From the NCBI GenBank assembly GCA_001599915.1, contig BCIG01000018.1, forward strand, positions 601,974 to 665,973: 64,000 nucleotides of DNA, given 5' to 3'. The notes under the pieces were generated by a model, which did no database searches, was not told the origin of the DNA, and was given only the letters and a program-made list of their open reading frames with translations. The translations under genes were made by a program, and so were the position numbers. This stretch comes from Symbiotaphrina buchneri. Lineage: Eukaryota; Ascomycota; Symbiotaphrinales; Symbiotaphrinaceae. Below are positions 32,621-44,111 of the stretch, one piece after another (positions within the stretch are counted from its first letter, which is position 1; every line of letters starts with the position of its first letter).

Positions 32621-33160
32621 GGAGAAGCACCAGGTCCCCTATCTGAACTATTTGGGAGGTCACTTCAAGCTAGAGTACTTGAGAGATCGTTGTCGCGCTT
32701 TGGCGAGACGGACTGCAACTTCTCCAGCAGCTACGGAGGTGTGAGATACCGTGCTCCACGCCAAATACTTTGAAAGTACGCCAGCACTTCTGCTTCCCTG
32801 GAAGACTAAGACGTCTACAAGACCAAACTGAACACCGGAATGGTGACAGTGGGTACTGTAGAAGAAGATTTGACGAAGAAAAGACTAAGAAGACTCGAAG
32901 ATGTTGTAGTACTCCGGAGATTTCTTCAATTAGTATCTTCAAAACAGGCCTGTTTTTGATCTGTTTCCGTGGCTTCGTCGGCCCATCTACCGGCATCTCG
33001 TAGGTGGGGCTGTAGAGGTCTTGCAGCCTTCCGCTCAGCCCCAGTTCCCTGGAAAGGTGCCGATGGTATCATTATGGTTTGGTCTTTGATGAATTCAGGT
33101 TGATGGACAGGGGCGGATCGTCAATGTATTGTCAACCGCAAGACCAAGGGGTTGGCGCCT
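32621..33160. other. No recognisable gene
   Basis: Contains a minus frame of 108 codons (32670-32996) of unremarkable composition. No motif seen. Confidence 0.35.
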
Positions 33161-33167
33161 TTTCGGG

Positions 33168-34075
33168 TTACTTCCAGGCTTGCAGCAGTCGCTGCAACCC
33201 CCTTACTTTCTTGAGATCAGGTGCATGTGATGAAATAGATAAATGACCAAACGCAGGACTAGCAGATCGTTCACTTCCGTCGTCAGCTTCAGCGGGAATG
33301 GCGTCTTCGAGGCTTGCGCCACCGCTGTCACTGTCGCTATCCTCGCTCACGGGTGCCGCCACCAAGCGGGTCATCCATAAAAAGGTCTATGGGCAAGGAC
33401 CGGCATATTGGCATCCGTCCGCCACTCCAGGAAAGGTAATGCAGCAATCTGCATATAGCCGTCATTGCCGGGGGTATGTGGAAAAGCGTCTTGAAGGCCG
33501 AAGTGCCGACACAACATCCGTCCTCAGGATCCGTTCCGGAATGTCGCGATAGTCCACTGGCCTAACACCACTCTTCCGGTGCCGCTGAGGCTGTATTGAG
33601 TGAGAACTCCGCGTGGTGCTGGGACATTGCTGCATAAATTGAGACGTTGTAGAAATATATAAACGAGTTCTTCGATTGTAAGCCCGGCAGGCCTCCGCAT
33701 GGGCGAAGGCACATAGGCAATGGAACCCATTTCTCGCATTATAACGAGCCTTGATACTGGCCCGCACGGTAATGAAAGCTGGCAGACGGCTGGGGCAGTC
33801 CTGTGATGCAACCATGATCTTCGCCCTTTCCAGAGTTTGTATCCTTGGGCTGTCCAACCAGCGACTTGAGTCTCGTACCTCGGCCGATGTTTTGAAAGGA
33901 CTACCACTGATGGAGACTGTCTTCTTTGCCTTCTGAGATGCCTGATGTACGACAAGACATTATCAGCATAAATGTTCGGGTGGATTCTGCAAGGATGGAA
34001 GAGCCTCACCATGAGATGTTGCTCAATGGAAGCGGAGAGCATATTCGTCAACAGCATAAACAACGAGCTAATCAT
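33168..34075 (-). pseudogene. Unrecognised multi-piece gene or relic
   Basis: Minus-strand pieces read protein-like in alternating frames. At 33524-34075 there is an N-terminal piece. At 33462-33857 there is RLPAFITVRASIKARYNARN, with HCLCAFAHAEACRAYNRR. At 33168-33374 there is an acidic Ser/Asp-rich tail (SEDSDSDSGGASLEDA). The order and strand fit one gene with introns or frameshifts, but no splice model was completed. No family recognised. Confidence 0.3.
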
Positions 34076-34311
34076 TTCACGCGATTATGGCTTGGTGCAA
34101 ACTAGGCTGAACACTGGCCAGCATGACACAAGAGGAGCAGGAGGCCACGTTTATGCAGCAGGGCTATGCTGTGCATCTTGTAAGCATCTGCTAGAAAAAT
34201 CCCGCACCAAAGCTTCGGATGGCTTGCGTACCTTGCTGTAGGCTTCAACGGAACCAGGTACCCAAGGGCGAACCATTGCCAAACCTGGAGGTTCTGATGC
34301 CGGTGTAGCCC

Positions 34312-35430
34312 TTACTGACTCATCATTGGTATCTCTGGTCTCTCAAACAAGTTTGTAAGACGAGGCGAGGGCCTCAATGGCACAAGATTAATGGCAAAAC
34401 TCTCTGCTGACAACTTCGAGCAGATATGTCTGAAGAGGATAGGCTTCACGTAGGGAACCAGAGGCCAGTGGTGCCACCACGTCTTAGGGTTCGAGTTGGC
34501 AACCACGTATCCTTGTGCTTTACGTTGTGAGCCGATCTTCTTCGGTGAGATAGAGACATGATGATATATGTTCCATGCATTCTTTAGGTCGTTTTCTGCA
34601 ATACTGCCATAATCTAGTGTCAGGAAGACCACATTTCGGGCATTCATTGCTGGCTCAACATCGCAACATGTGAAATCGAGTTTCCGCTGATGGAGGCCTG
34701 AAGGATATGGGCAGCTTCCGCAGACTCAAGAATAGGGCGGTCCGTGCCATAAGTTGTAGGAAGCTCATTGACTGGCGAGCTCCACGAAGTACCCTCTTTG
34801 GGAATGACTGTCATATGGTCAGGTAGTATTCATCAGACAGGACCCAGATGGGGTCCAGCTCGGAGTCTTGCACCGTGTACTTCTGTATCAGGCCGATTAG
34901 TTGAGAAGAACCTGTGGGGAGGAGAAAGAGCCATACGGGCAGGAAAAGAAGTCCAACGTGTTACAAAGGATGGACATGACTGAATACGTCCAAGTTGTCG
35001 TTCTGCCAGTATAAGTCTGCGGCGTTCTCTGTTCTTGATCCATCAGTTGCCAGCCGTTGGTCAACTCCTTCTGTTCTATCCGGCCTCTTGCATGGGATTG
35101 AGTGTTTTTGGTATCTCAAACCAACCTCTTTGCCAACCCTGGTGCGCACCACATACGGACCACGAAGGTTATGATGTCCAAGCCGCTCGGCCTTGGAGGG
35201 TGTAATTGGATGATGAGCCAGCAGTGCCATTCGGCCGTAGGAGCATCGGAATCTTGAAGACCAATCCACCGGCCAGGTGTCAACATGGGATATATCTTTG
35301 AGGACGTGCCTTTGGGGTTGTATAACCACCGAGTTGCCTCATTGAAGATCGAGAGGGCTTTGTTCCCCTCGTAGTTGTTCCAGTTGGCCCGTTCCCAGCC
35401 CACGTCAAGGAGGAATGATGACCAAGTCAC
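34312..35430 (-). pseudogene. Unrecognised fragments
   Basis: Frames 35116-35430 (WERANWNNYEGNKALSIFNE), 34961-35329 and 34312-34647 (VVFLTLDYGSIAENDLKNAW) are protein-like and all on the minus strand. They may be successive exons. No motif is recognised and frame continuity is lost at two points. Confidence 0.3.
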
Positions 35431-35504
35431 GAGGTGCCACAGGAACTGACTGCAGTATTGATGTCAGTCCCATTCCAAATGTTCGGAGAATTGTCCGCCG
35501 TTAA

Positions 35505-36067
35505 CTAGTACTGCTTCAGCCATCCGTCATCGAGGGACGCTGGGTCGGAGGAGTCAGAGGTAAGGTGAGAGGCTGGCTGTTGACGGAGGAATCCGCCCCG
35601 GGAGGTTTTCATGGTGTCACGAAGTTGTTTCGTACTGTTCGCCATGACCGTGATCAGGCAAGTTATCCTAGGCAAGTTCCTCATCCTTGGCTCTCTGGCG
35701 AGATGTTGACGCCGGCTAGGTTTGATACCGAGCCAATGTAGGTTGAAAGGAATGTAGTCGTGGCTGTTGTCAAGTGTCCCGGCTTCTTTGGCAGTTATTG
35801 TGCAGCTGATCAGGGCAGTTGCTTCGACGAGTAGCCCGGGACATGGCTGCAAGTATGGACCTGACCAAACCAGGAATATCGGTGGAAGTACACCCTGAAA
35901 GAGCTTTCCACTGAGAGCGCATGCCGCTCCAGAGCGACTGTGGCTTCTAGAGGGCCACATAAAGACCGAAGATGAATTATGCAAGCCTCCTCTGTGCCGT
36001 GCTGGGGAGACAGCAAGGACAAGCTTAAGGAATATATAGAGAACAACTGAGCAACGTAAGCAGGCAT
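35505..36067 (-). CDS. Small unrecognised protein, possibly expressed
   Basis: Two overlapping minus frames cover the span. One (35810-36067) begins with ATG and a hydrophobic run, MPAYVAQLFSIYSLSLSLLS, that could be a signal peptide. The other (35505-35984) reads further to a stop after DDGWLKQY. A TATA-like element (TATAAATC) lies at about 36194-36201, roughly 130 bases upstream of the first ATG, the same spacing as in the gene array at 38-44 kb. An unresolved intron may join the two frames. Function unknown. Confidence 0.35.
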
Positions 36068-36339
36068 AAAGGACCGCCTGATAACCTTCTAATGAGACAG
36101 GGGCAGTGTATGAAAATTGAGAGAACTCAAAAGACCTGTGTGCGGATACAATTTGAGAGAGGAAAGCTCGGGACAGGAAGGGAGGGGCGGCTTGATTTAT
36201 ACTAGCGCCCCCTTATCACACTACGATAATTGTTTGCTATATTATGAGTATTATGCGTCACCAGATGCATTCGATATTCACGGATTTGGATTGCAGATGG
36301 ACAAGAACAAAGCACAGAAGCGGGGTAAATCAGTTTGAC

Positions 36340-38260
36340 TTCCCAGCTCTGAAATTGACTCGTCACATAGCTCAGCAAACAATGCTATGCCAGAGGAAAT
36401 TCACTGCGGGTACTGTTTGAGGAGTCTGTTTGGCGGGCGGGGAGCATGGTGTTACAAATGTATGGGACTTTCTTGGGCCTACGGCGGCGAGACTGTCTCC
36501 CACAGGGGAACCCCTTATGGACCAGGAAGTATGTACGTGCTTATATGGAGACTATGCGGTTCAGTATTTGCTGCGGCAATGGTAGAGACCGTCTTTGTAG
36601 CCGGGAACAAGGCCATAGCGCTAACTCCTCTCCTGCATATCATTGCGACTCTAACCCCAACCTCTACATTTCCTGCAGTTGAACCATCATGCATAGCAGC
36701 CTTGGCATTTCGAGAAAGCAAACACTCGCTGACCGATTCGAATTGGGCCTGTCGTGGTATTGCTTGCGGTATTTGGTAGGGTCTTGGTATGTGAGGGCTA
36801 TGATCGAATGATTAGCAAACGCGTAGGGGAAAGCGTAGTCGCAGGGTATGAGAACATACAAAAAGTGAGACCAGCTTCTCCTTGAGTGCTGCAAGTATGG
36901 ATTTCCGCCTTGACGGAAGAATTTGGGAACGCAATCCCATGAGGAATCCACCCTTCTGAGTACAGTTTTGGCTCAGAGCTCGTTCCTTAACAGTCTTCTC
37001 ACCACTCAAATCCCCGCTCTGGAGTTAATCCCTCAACAGAGCGCACCAGTATTGACTACAAGAGGACAGCAGCCTGGAGTTAATCCCTCAACAGGGCCGC
37101 CGCCACCCAGGAAAGAAGTAGTGACCAAGTCCGTCCAACTCGGTCCGACCTCTGAAAAGCTAATGGCTGCATGCCTTGCCGAACTTGACCTGGCTTCAGG
37201 CTGCGGGAATAGAGAGCCAGCTGTGGTGTGGATTATTGCGGATGCAGTGCACCGGCTTGGCTGCCGTGGCATCCGCCGCCGTAACAACCCACGCCGCAGG
37301 CTTGACCCCTGGAACTCTCGTTCTAGACGGTGAAGAGCTCGATTGATGTTGTTAGGTGCGATACCTTACGGCCCAATTGTAAGCATGGCTGGCTAGGAGG
37401 ACGGTGGAAGGACGGCTTACTCTTAAGACCATGTTTGTTACAGTCCTTCTGAGGCGGAGGATTCGGGATATGGTAACGCAGACTCTGGTGATGATACTCA
37501 AGGCTTTGAATTCCTTCGAACAAGTGATTCGTCCAATCCACGCGTTGGTTAGAAGCTGTCCAGAAGACTCGCCAAGGTTTTCCCGTGGTGGCAGACAGTC
37601 ATGAAAGGATGCCACGTCATGGACTTCTACCAAAGTGGAAAAGCTGTCAGGGGGACGTTCGTCGGACCCAACCTGAATGGAGGAGACAGCAAGGGGATTG
37701 ACTTACGACCCATTATTAGACCACTGCCCAAAGAACGTACAGCCAATCGGTAGACGAATGAGCCCATACGTCGAGCTTCACGATTGTAAAGTATGGAACC
37801 GTCGAGCTTTGAAGACCGAGGCAATGGTAGAGCCACCAGAAGCCGGAGAGATGAGATTGGTGACAGGTAGCTGCATAGATCTTTGTCATTTGGTCGTGAT
37901 GATGAGCGGTTCGAGGGAGTGTTGTGGGAAGCAGCGACGAGAGCAACGACGAAGGCAACGACGAGAAGTCAGATCGCCGATAGCACGGCTAGTGCACTGC
38001 CCCAACGGCTCCGCGTTTGTTTACTTTCTCGTCAAGTGTCGCTAGGATCATGTGAAGCGGTATGTGTCTGTTATTCATCACATTGCCCGTCTTTTATTAC
38101 ACCAAGCTATGCTAACTGTACCTGAATATCCATCTGCTGTGCAGAAGCCTTGACCTCACGCAAATTCCACTCAATCCATACCCTTCAGACTCGATCATCG
38201 TCATGGAAGAGAACAGCTCCCATTGGTCTACCCCTCCACGGCGTTACCGACCTGCCCGTC
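36340..38260. other. Gene-poor stretch with both-strand open frames
   Basis: Plus frames at 36387-36779 (with CGYC and CYKC pairs) and 36923-37333, and minus frames 37033-37287 and 37352-37633, overlap each other. The pair at 37.0-37.3 kb is open on both strands and GC-richer than its surroundings. I cannot decide a coding strand and see no recognised domain. Confidence 0.3.
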
Positions 38261-38267
38261 TCATCAC

Positions 38268-38345
38268 CTAGGCATCTGGGCGTGGGGTCCCACTACCGCC
38301 GTACAACTCATACGCCTTCGAGTACGGCACCCTCACACTGTCCAG
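38268..38345 (-). pseudogene. YGGSRTP family, 3'-end fragment (copy A)
   Basis: The minus strand reads YELYGGSGTPRPDA and then stops at 38268. This is the C-terminal signature of the tandem family described at 39.4-43.8 kb, with Arg changed to Gly in the core. No upstream exons are found, so only the end of the gene survives. It marks the left edge of the array. Confidence 0.6.
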
Positions 38346-38558
38346 GAAGCCAGCATCACCACCTGTTTCTGCATTGTTGCTGACAATAATAGGCTATTCC
38401 TTTCGCGACTAGAGCAAACCATCATGCTCCTCAAATCGGTCATCGAGTATGTTGATCTGCTGCTCGTTATCGAACCCCAGCCTCCTTTTTCTTCGACTCT
38501 CTTGTTATTCCCTCCCTTTCATTCCTCCGCTCCGCTTCCCCCTTTGGCTGTCATACCT

Positions 38559-38899
38559 TTTATTGGCTCTCCGACTCCTGACGAGGAGTACGACTGCCGC
38601 CGTACAACTTATCATCCCTCGACTATAGTCCATTCTGGTCCTGCTGTTCATCCCCAGGAAGAGAGTGGAAGTCTTTCCTGTACATGCTCAGGTAGGGTTC
38701 GGTGTTGTGCAATTGGGAGGTTTCTGGGTTCCTCAACTGACCTCGTCGAAGTATGAAGATTTATAGACCCCGCCTGTGTAGTAGGAAGCCGGGACATAAG
38801 CCACCTGGTCTGAAAAGCGGTCCGAGGCAGGGTGCAGTTGTATACTGAGGCTCTTGAGCGTAGCTTAGGCTCGTCGTTGTTTTTAGTCCTGTCAGACAT
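38559..38899 (-). pseudogene. YGGSRTP family, broken copy B
   Basis: It starts with MSDRTKNNDEPKLRS like exon 1 of its siblings. After a deletion it continues with DRFSDQVAYVPASYYTGG (matching DRFPGLVNYTANSYY of copy E), LPEHVQERLPL, and finally LYGGSRTPRQES before a stop near 38559. These pieces lie in different frames and one internal stop is visible. The second exon is missing. A dead copy, but the order of blocks is preserved. Confidence 0.65.
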
Positions 38900-39402
38900 G
38901 CTTTCAGCTTAACGATGAGGGTATGTGGCAAAGATGATATGTAGTAGGCCAGTAGGACACTGCAGAATTGCCCCTTTCAACGATATGTGATATCCTTCAC
39001 CTCATTCCTCTTGGGTCAAGAATCTCAATCTTTAGGACTCTGAGCCCTATGTTAGTGGAGAAACCTTCGAGCGCCTCTTTGACGCTGTGCCATGTCGATC
39101 TGCGCTTCAAGCGGTTATAAAAGACGAAGATGGCAAAGACTTGTCGAGGCTGCCCGTTACAAATAAAGGATATATAGGAAGCTCTGAGACTTATCCGCCA
39201 TCAGACCACGATTCAACCTTCGGCAATCCTGGTTACGGCGAAAACTTACAGTCACCAAACGCATGCGCGGAAAATCGATCGGCCAAAGCCTGCACTCAAT
39301 TTGATGTTTTATGGCTTCTACCTAAGCCGTGATAGTCGTCGAGCAACAAAACAGAATCCTTTCTCCAGGCCTTACTTTTCCTGCTGCATTCTTCGGCGGT
39401 CT

Positions 39403-40270
39403 CTAGGAGCCTCGAGTAGGAGTACGGCTGCCGCCGTACCGTTCATACTCCCTCTGGTAGAGCTCCCTCAAGTCTTCCTGGTCTTCCTCAGGATGCCTTG
39501 AGATATCCTCCTCCATGTGTGGAGGTAACGTAATCCGCCGGGAACCTTCAACCTCCTGGGTTCCACCTTCTTCCTGCTGAGAGTAAGGAGAGATATATTC
39601 CCCGTTTTGAGAGGAACTGCCGAAAGCATACGAGATGTGGCCGGGAAAGCGGTTGGAGTCAAGGCTAGGCCCTGCACGGGCCATTGGTTGCTGGTTAGGG
39701 TCTTCTTACGGAGGACTGTAAAGTGTGAGTAGGGTTTCTTGGATTAGACTGGAGTGGAGAAACCTACAGAGCCTGGCTTCCAGACCGAGCATGCCCACTA
39801 TTTGGAAAAGTTGCTTGTCCGTGAAAGAAGGTCGTTTGGTGTATAGTCCCGCTTCCTTTGCAATAGTCAGTATATCAGAGTCTTGATGAGCCAGGTGCAC
39901 TTATGACGGGCAGAGGAAGCGGAGAGAGTATAGTTGGGTTTGTGTTGATGAAGGGCAGATAGGACCGGGCCATGATGACCGACCCAAGGAAATCTCCTGG
40001 ATGCTGAGAGACATCACTGAGAAAGAGTAACTAACTTGCCTTGCTGTTGAAGCTGTACTCCTGACACGCCCCCATGCTGAACAGCGCTCTGAGTCTGGCC
40101 GCGACTCTGTCCACTCCCATCCTATGTAAAGTGGTTAGCATATTACAGGCAACACCAGACACTGATGGCTTGCTCCATTGCAAGACGCAGGGACGAGAAC
40201 TTACTTGTTGTCCAGATGCCGGCTCCTTAACGCCTCCAGCCTCTTTAATGTATCCAGTCCGGTCAGACAT
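39403..40270 (-). CDS. YGGSRTP-family small protein, copy C
   Basis: Proposed exons are 40205-40270 (22 codons, MSDRTGYIKEAGG...), 40040-40060 and 39690-39403, giving about 124 residues with all phases matching. The second intron would use a GC donor (GCAAGT), which is rare, and an alternative exon at about 39706-39900 is possible. The conserved C-terminus is complete: SPYSQQEEGG, LPPHMEEDISRHPEED, then YERYGGSRTPTRGS. The protein is hydrophilic and acidic, with no signal peptide or membrane helix, so it is probably intracellular. It follows a conserved TATA block at 40405-40500. The family is not recognised. Confidence 0.6.
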
Positions 40271-40404
40271 AGTTTTAGAGAATGAAAGACGCGGTTATGT
40301 TGAGAAGATGATGATGAGTAGTGCGTGTTTGACTCGCAGATACGTAAAGAAGATAAAGGAAAATCGCCTGAACTGGATGGGAAGAGAAAGATTGCGAAGG
40401 AACT

Positions 40405-40500
40405 GCTTTTATATAGGCCCTGCTGGGTATAGAACGATAACTCCCCAGCAAACGAGCGAAGAAGCGAATGCTGAGGAGGGGCAGAAACGGTGAAATACGC
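40405..40500 (-). promoter_or_regulatory. Conserved TATA block upstream of copy C
   Basis: On the minus strand TATATAAAAG lies about 135 bases upstream of the copy C start codon. The sequence beyond it (read on the plus strand: TATAGGCCCTGCTGGGTATA, then CGATAACTC, then GAAGCGAATGCTGAGGAGGG) is shared with copies D and E. Confidence 0.6.
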
Positions 40501-40929
40501 AGATATAATACGCCGCTGCAACGGCTGCCATGCAGTGAGGCTCGTCACACCTCTAAGGAAGCTCGCCATCCAGTTGCAATCTGATATTTCGTCTTTATCA
40601 TATAGAGACCTCTCATATGTCTGTCTTGGGTATGCTGGTCTCCCGTATCACTGAACAACTTTATATAACCTTCCGGCCCTTGTGTTTTATAGTAATCCTT
40701 CCCAAAATGCTTGTCCGATATATAGAAGCGCCCAATTCCAGAGACTCAAGACTAGCGAAGGCTGCCCATTATATAAGATATAGGATATATGACTACCTTT
40801 GAGACTTCTGTGCCATCGAACTAGATCCAGTTATCGAGGACTAGTGCAAACACTTACAAGCATTAAACGCATGCTGGGATTTGTTTCGGCTGAATCCTTT
40901 ATTGAAAATCAAGTGCGCTTATTTACCGT
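40501..40929. other. Spacer in the array, no gene
   Basis: The AT-rich stretch between copy C's promoter block and the SNF2 fragment has only short frames and no motif. Confidence 0.4.
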
Positions 40930-41220
40930 TCAATCTTCGTTTATCCAGTATCTGACTGTAAACACCGGGAATAATGTTCTATCATCCTTCCAAACGAGCG
41001 ATCCGCTTGAAGGGGCAAGCACAAGGGTTGGCTTATACGGACCGGTCATAGGCTCTACCTGCTGATTGCTGTCCAAGTTGTCTGCAGACAACCTGGGCTC
41101 GGTAAGGGCCATGACTGTGCCATATGCGGTGATTGTCTTACCGAGTCCCACGTCGTCTGATATAAGGCATGAGCGCATTGGGCCTATTAGACGGCGCCTT
41201 GCCCAATCAATCCCGGTCAC
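40930..41220 (-). pseudogene. SNF2-family helicase fragment, ATPase lobe start
   Basis: The minus-strand frame carries the Walker A region SDDVGLGKTITAYGTVMALT and then PTLVLAPSSGSLVWKDD, the motif I and Ia blocks of SNF2 ATPases. The frame opens without an ATG; codons upstream (GGFFVSHQVTGIDW) continue the SNF2 signature into the 3' end of gene copy D in a different frame. It ends at a stop after motif Ia, so DEAH and everything downstream are gone. Confidence 0.75.
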
Positions 41221-42114
41221 TTGATGTGAGACGAAGAATCCACCGTGGTCGACCCGTCGACTTTGTGCCCCATCCTCTTTGGCTTACGAGTCCCCCTCGG
41301 TGTACGGCTGCCGCCGTATAGTTCATACAACCTCCAATAATGCTCCCTCAAGTCTTCCTTCTCGTCCTCTCGAATATGGGCCGGAGGCATCTCCACACCG
41401 GGGGGTAAGGTGGATCTCCGCAGACCCGAGGGATTCGGTGTTTCTCTCTGAACTTGTTCCGAGTATGGTGAGCTATACCCACCTCCTCCATAGGAGCTGC
41501 CAGGTGAGTAGGAGACAAGACCTGGAAAGCAGTCTAGGAAAGCCTGCGCCGTTGTAGAACCCGTCTGGCTCTGGATGTCATCGCGCTGGTGTCCTCCATG
41601 CTGCTGGGCAACTCCGCGTGGAGAGCCATAGATGTCAGGAAGGTTTGTCGGTTGAGGGCTGGTAGTCGTTTGAGCTACGGCCCGGAACGTTGATTGCACT
41701 GTCTGTTGGGCTTCACCCCATCATGCAATAGTTAGTACATTTTTGGGGAACCATGTATGAGTTTGATAACACAAAAGAGCTGACAGTTGTACAGGTGGAC
41801 GTAATTCATAAAAGAGGAGGCAGGGTCGAATAAAAAGCCCTGTGGTTCGAGGACAAGTGCTTTCGAGGATGAAAGAGGTAGTGAGAAAGGATGACATACC
41901 TTGCTGTTTCAGGTATTCAGATGATAGCTCTCCATCGTTAGGGATGCTCTCATCTTGGTTATGACTCTCTGGAAGAGACTCCTAGGCAAATGTGGTCAGC
42001 ATATCAGGCTCAACATTAGATGCTGGTCGTACGAGTAGCTTGCAAACCACGGATAGCAGGACTTACTCCTAGTCCAGTTGTCTTCTTCTCGCGGATTTGA
42101 GCCTTGTCAGACAT
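41217..42114 (-). CDS. YGGSRTP-family small protein, copy D
   Basis: Three exons: 42067-42114 (48 nt), 41900-41981 (82 nt) and 41217-41698 (482 nt), with GTAAGT and GTATGT donors. They total 203 codons plus stop. Exon lengths 1 and 2 and both intron phases equal those of copy E, which strongly supports the model. Blocks in order: MSDKAQIREKK, an acidic second exon ending LKQQ, a Gln/Ser-rich middle, CFPGLVSYSPGSSY, SPYSEQ, REDEKEDLREHYWRL, then YELYGGSRTPRG. Unlike its siblings it has a 23-residue extension after YGGSRTP that reads into the SNF2 relic out of frame. Function unknown; probably soluble and partly disordered. Confidence 0.75.
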
Positions 42115-42204
42115 GCTTCGAGATTCTAACACTGCGAACAGGCTGGACAGAACCTGTCGAAATCAGATCTGAAGGTGCTTGAAAAGAGAACAATGGTGGC
42201 CGAA

Positions 42205-42315
42205 CTGCTTTCATATAGGCCCCGCCGGGCATCAGACAATAACTCACCAACGAACGAGCGAGGAGGTGAATGTTGAGGAAAGGCAGAGATAACTAGAACG
42301 ATGTTACAAGAGCCA
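42205..42315 (-). promoter_or_regulatory. Conserved TATA block upstream of copy D
   Basis: CTATATGAAAG on the minus strand lies about 95 bases before the copy D ATG. Beyond it, the plus-strand text CATATAGGCCCCGCCGGGCA, CAATAACTC, GTGAATGTTGAGGAAAGG and ATGTTACAAGAGC matches the blocks of copies C and E. Confidence 0.6.
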
Positions 42316-42962
42316 GACGTATAGGCGGACATAAATACACAGAGGATACAAGGCTAATAGCTGTGCGCCTCCTGTGCCCATGCTCGAAAACTAGCCAGAC
42401 CGTTGACTCTTTCTTCGGATCGGTGGCCTTCAGCAGCTGCCGGGTGGCTGAGTATTCCTTGAAGAGCACTCGGAGCACATGGCAGACGCGTTTGTAGTCC
42501 TTCAAGTGCCGGCCTTAGAAGGCGTCGATCAAATCGGCCTCATTCATGTCCCGAAAGGATCGTTAGTTGCCAGGGCTGTTATCGATCGTCTCTGCCATGG
42601 TCAGCACCTTACTAGCATAAGCCCCCTGTGCGTCCCCTGGCGTGGAATTGGGCGTCTGGTAATAATATCCCAAGTTCCGTGCGCGAGAGATCGGTAAGAA
42701 GGCCATTTCGATCGTCCATGGCATACAGATAAGATATAAGACCCTCTGAGACATTTCCCCAGCAAGCCGCTATCCAATCATTGGCAACCCGGTTATGGTA
42801 AAACGTTACAGTCACTAAATGCATGCACAAATATCGATTGGCTAAAGCCCCAGTTCAACGGTTCTATTCTAGCTACCCAAAGTTTGAGTGGCGTCCAGTA
42901 ACAGAGTGAAAACCTGCCCACGGTCGATAACTTATGTTTACCTCCCATTCTATTGATCGTCT
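42316..42962. other. Spacer in the array, no gene
   Basis: Short frames on the minus strand (42293-42505, 42563-42754) resemble weak protein text, but nothing is recognisable. Probably decayed DNA between array members. Confidence 0.35.
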
Positions 42963-43849
42963 CTAAGAATCCTGACGGGGAGTACGGCTCCCGCCGTAAA
43001 ACTGGTATTCCCTCAAATATAACTCCCTCAACTCGTTCTGCTCTTCCTGAGGATGGCGTAGAATATCCTCTTCAACGTGTTCGGGTAAGGTACCGTACAC
43101 CGAATCTGCACCATCTTGCTCTCCTCCTTGTTCTTCCTGTGAATATGGTGAATGATATTCCCCCTTCTGATAATAGCTATTGGCGGTGTAGTTCACTAGG
43201 CCTGGGAAACGGTCAAAGCAGGGGCCGGGGCCTGCAGAGTCCTGTCGTTGTTGGATTATCGCGCCATCGTTGCGTACATGATGGGAAGGACCTCCGTAGG
43301 AAGCCCTGGAATTATGAGCAGAATTTTCTTGATTTAGGGGAATGTTGAGAGACGAACGACTCATTCCGGGCCTCATACTCTCCCAGGTATGAATATCCTG
43401 ATCGGTGGTCGGAAGCTTGGTGGGCTTCAGCGTTGCGCGGTGACGGCGCACTGGCTCCTTTGTAGCAGTTAGTCTATAGAGTTTGAGGAGCCATGCACAG
43501 CGATGATAGGAAGAGAAAGCTGAAGGATACATAGACATGCGTATCCCAGGAAAGGGAGGCAAGTCTGGACCGCAGGGCTGATGCTTCAAGACAGATGCTT
43601 AAAAAAGCGTTACTGAGAAAGTACATTCGACATACCTTGCTCTTGCTCCCGCACAGACGATGCACCATCATGCTGAAGACCACTGTCCTCTTGAATGTGA
43701 GACTTATGAAGCAAGTCCTGAGTAGGACGGTTAGCATAACAGCCTTAACGCCTGACGGTGCTGGTTCGGCCTCGGCGCCGAACATGGAGACCAAGGCCTA
43801 CCTCTCGTCCGTACTCCGGTCCACCGACGTTTCCAGCCATGCCAGACAT
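42963..43849 (-). CDS. YGGSRTP-family small protein, copy E
   Basis: Exons are 43802-43849 (48 nt), 43636-43717 (82 nt) and 42963-43450 (488 nt). They total 618 nt, or 205 residues plus stop. Exon 3 starts at an acceptor ending CCAG with a split GTG codon, exactly as in copy D. Blocks: MSGMAGNVGG, an acidic second exon, a basic stretch (RRHRATLKPTKLP), CFDRFPGLVNYTANSYY, YHSPYSQEEQ, LPEHVEEDILRHPQEEQ, then YQFYGGSRTPRQDS. The acidic helix before YGGSRTP is the best conserved part of the family. No signal peptide, membrane helix or known domain. The promoter block at 43970-44080 lies upstream. Confidence 0.75.
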
Positions 43850-43969
43850 GGTTTTAGTTCGGGTGATGTTGATCAGTAGGTAGGATGGTGTTCAATTTGT
43901 GTCTGAAGCGGTCACGCAAGAGACAGCTTGCGGTGAGTATGCTTGTATAGAGAAGTAGAGAGAAGCGCT

Positions 43970-44080
43970 TTCATATAGGTCCTGCTGGATTTCAAACGAT
44001 AATTCTACAGTGAACGAGATCAGAAGTGAATGTTAAGGAGGGGCGGAACCAAGTAGAATAATGTTACAAGAGCTTAGAGC
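43970..44080 (-). promoter_or_regulatory. Conserved TATA block upstream of copy E
   Basis: CTATATGAAAG on the minus strand lies about 125 bases before the copy E start codon. The adjacent sequence (plus strand: CATATAGGTCCTGCTGGATT, CGATAATTC, GTGAATGTTAAGGAGGGGCG, ATGTTACAAGAGC) matches copies C and D. Confidence 0.6.
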
Positions 44081-44111
44081 CGTCTGAACTCATCTACAAG
44101 CACGAAAACAT

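Noticed and set aside
37033-37333. Overlapping both-strand frames at 37.0-37.3 kb as a gene
   Set aside because: Neither strand shows a motif, signal peptide or splice sites, and I could not choose between them.
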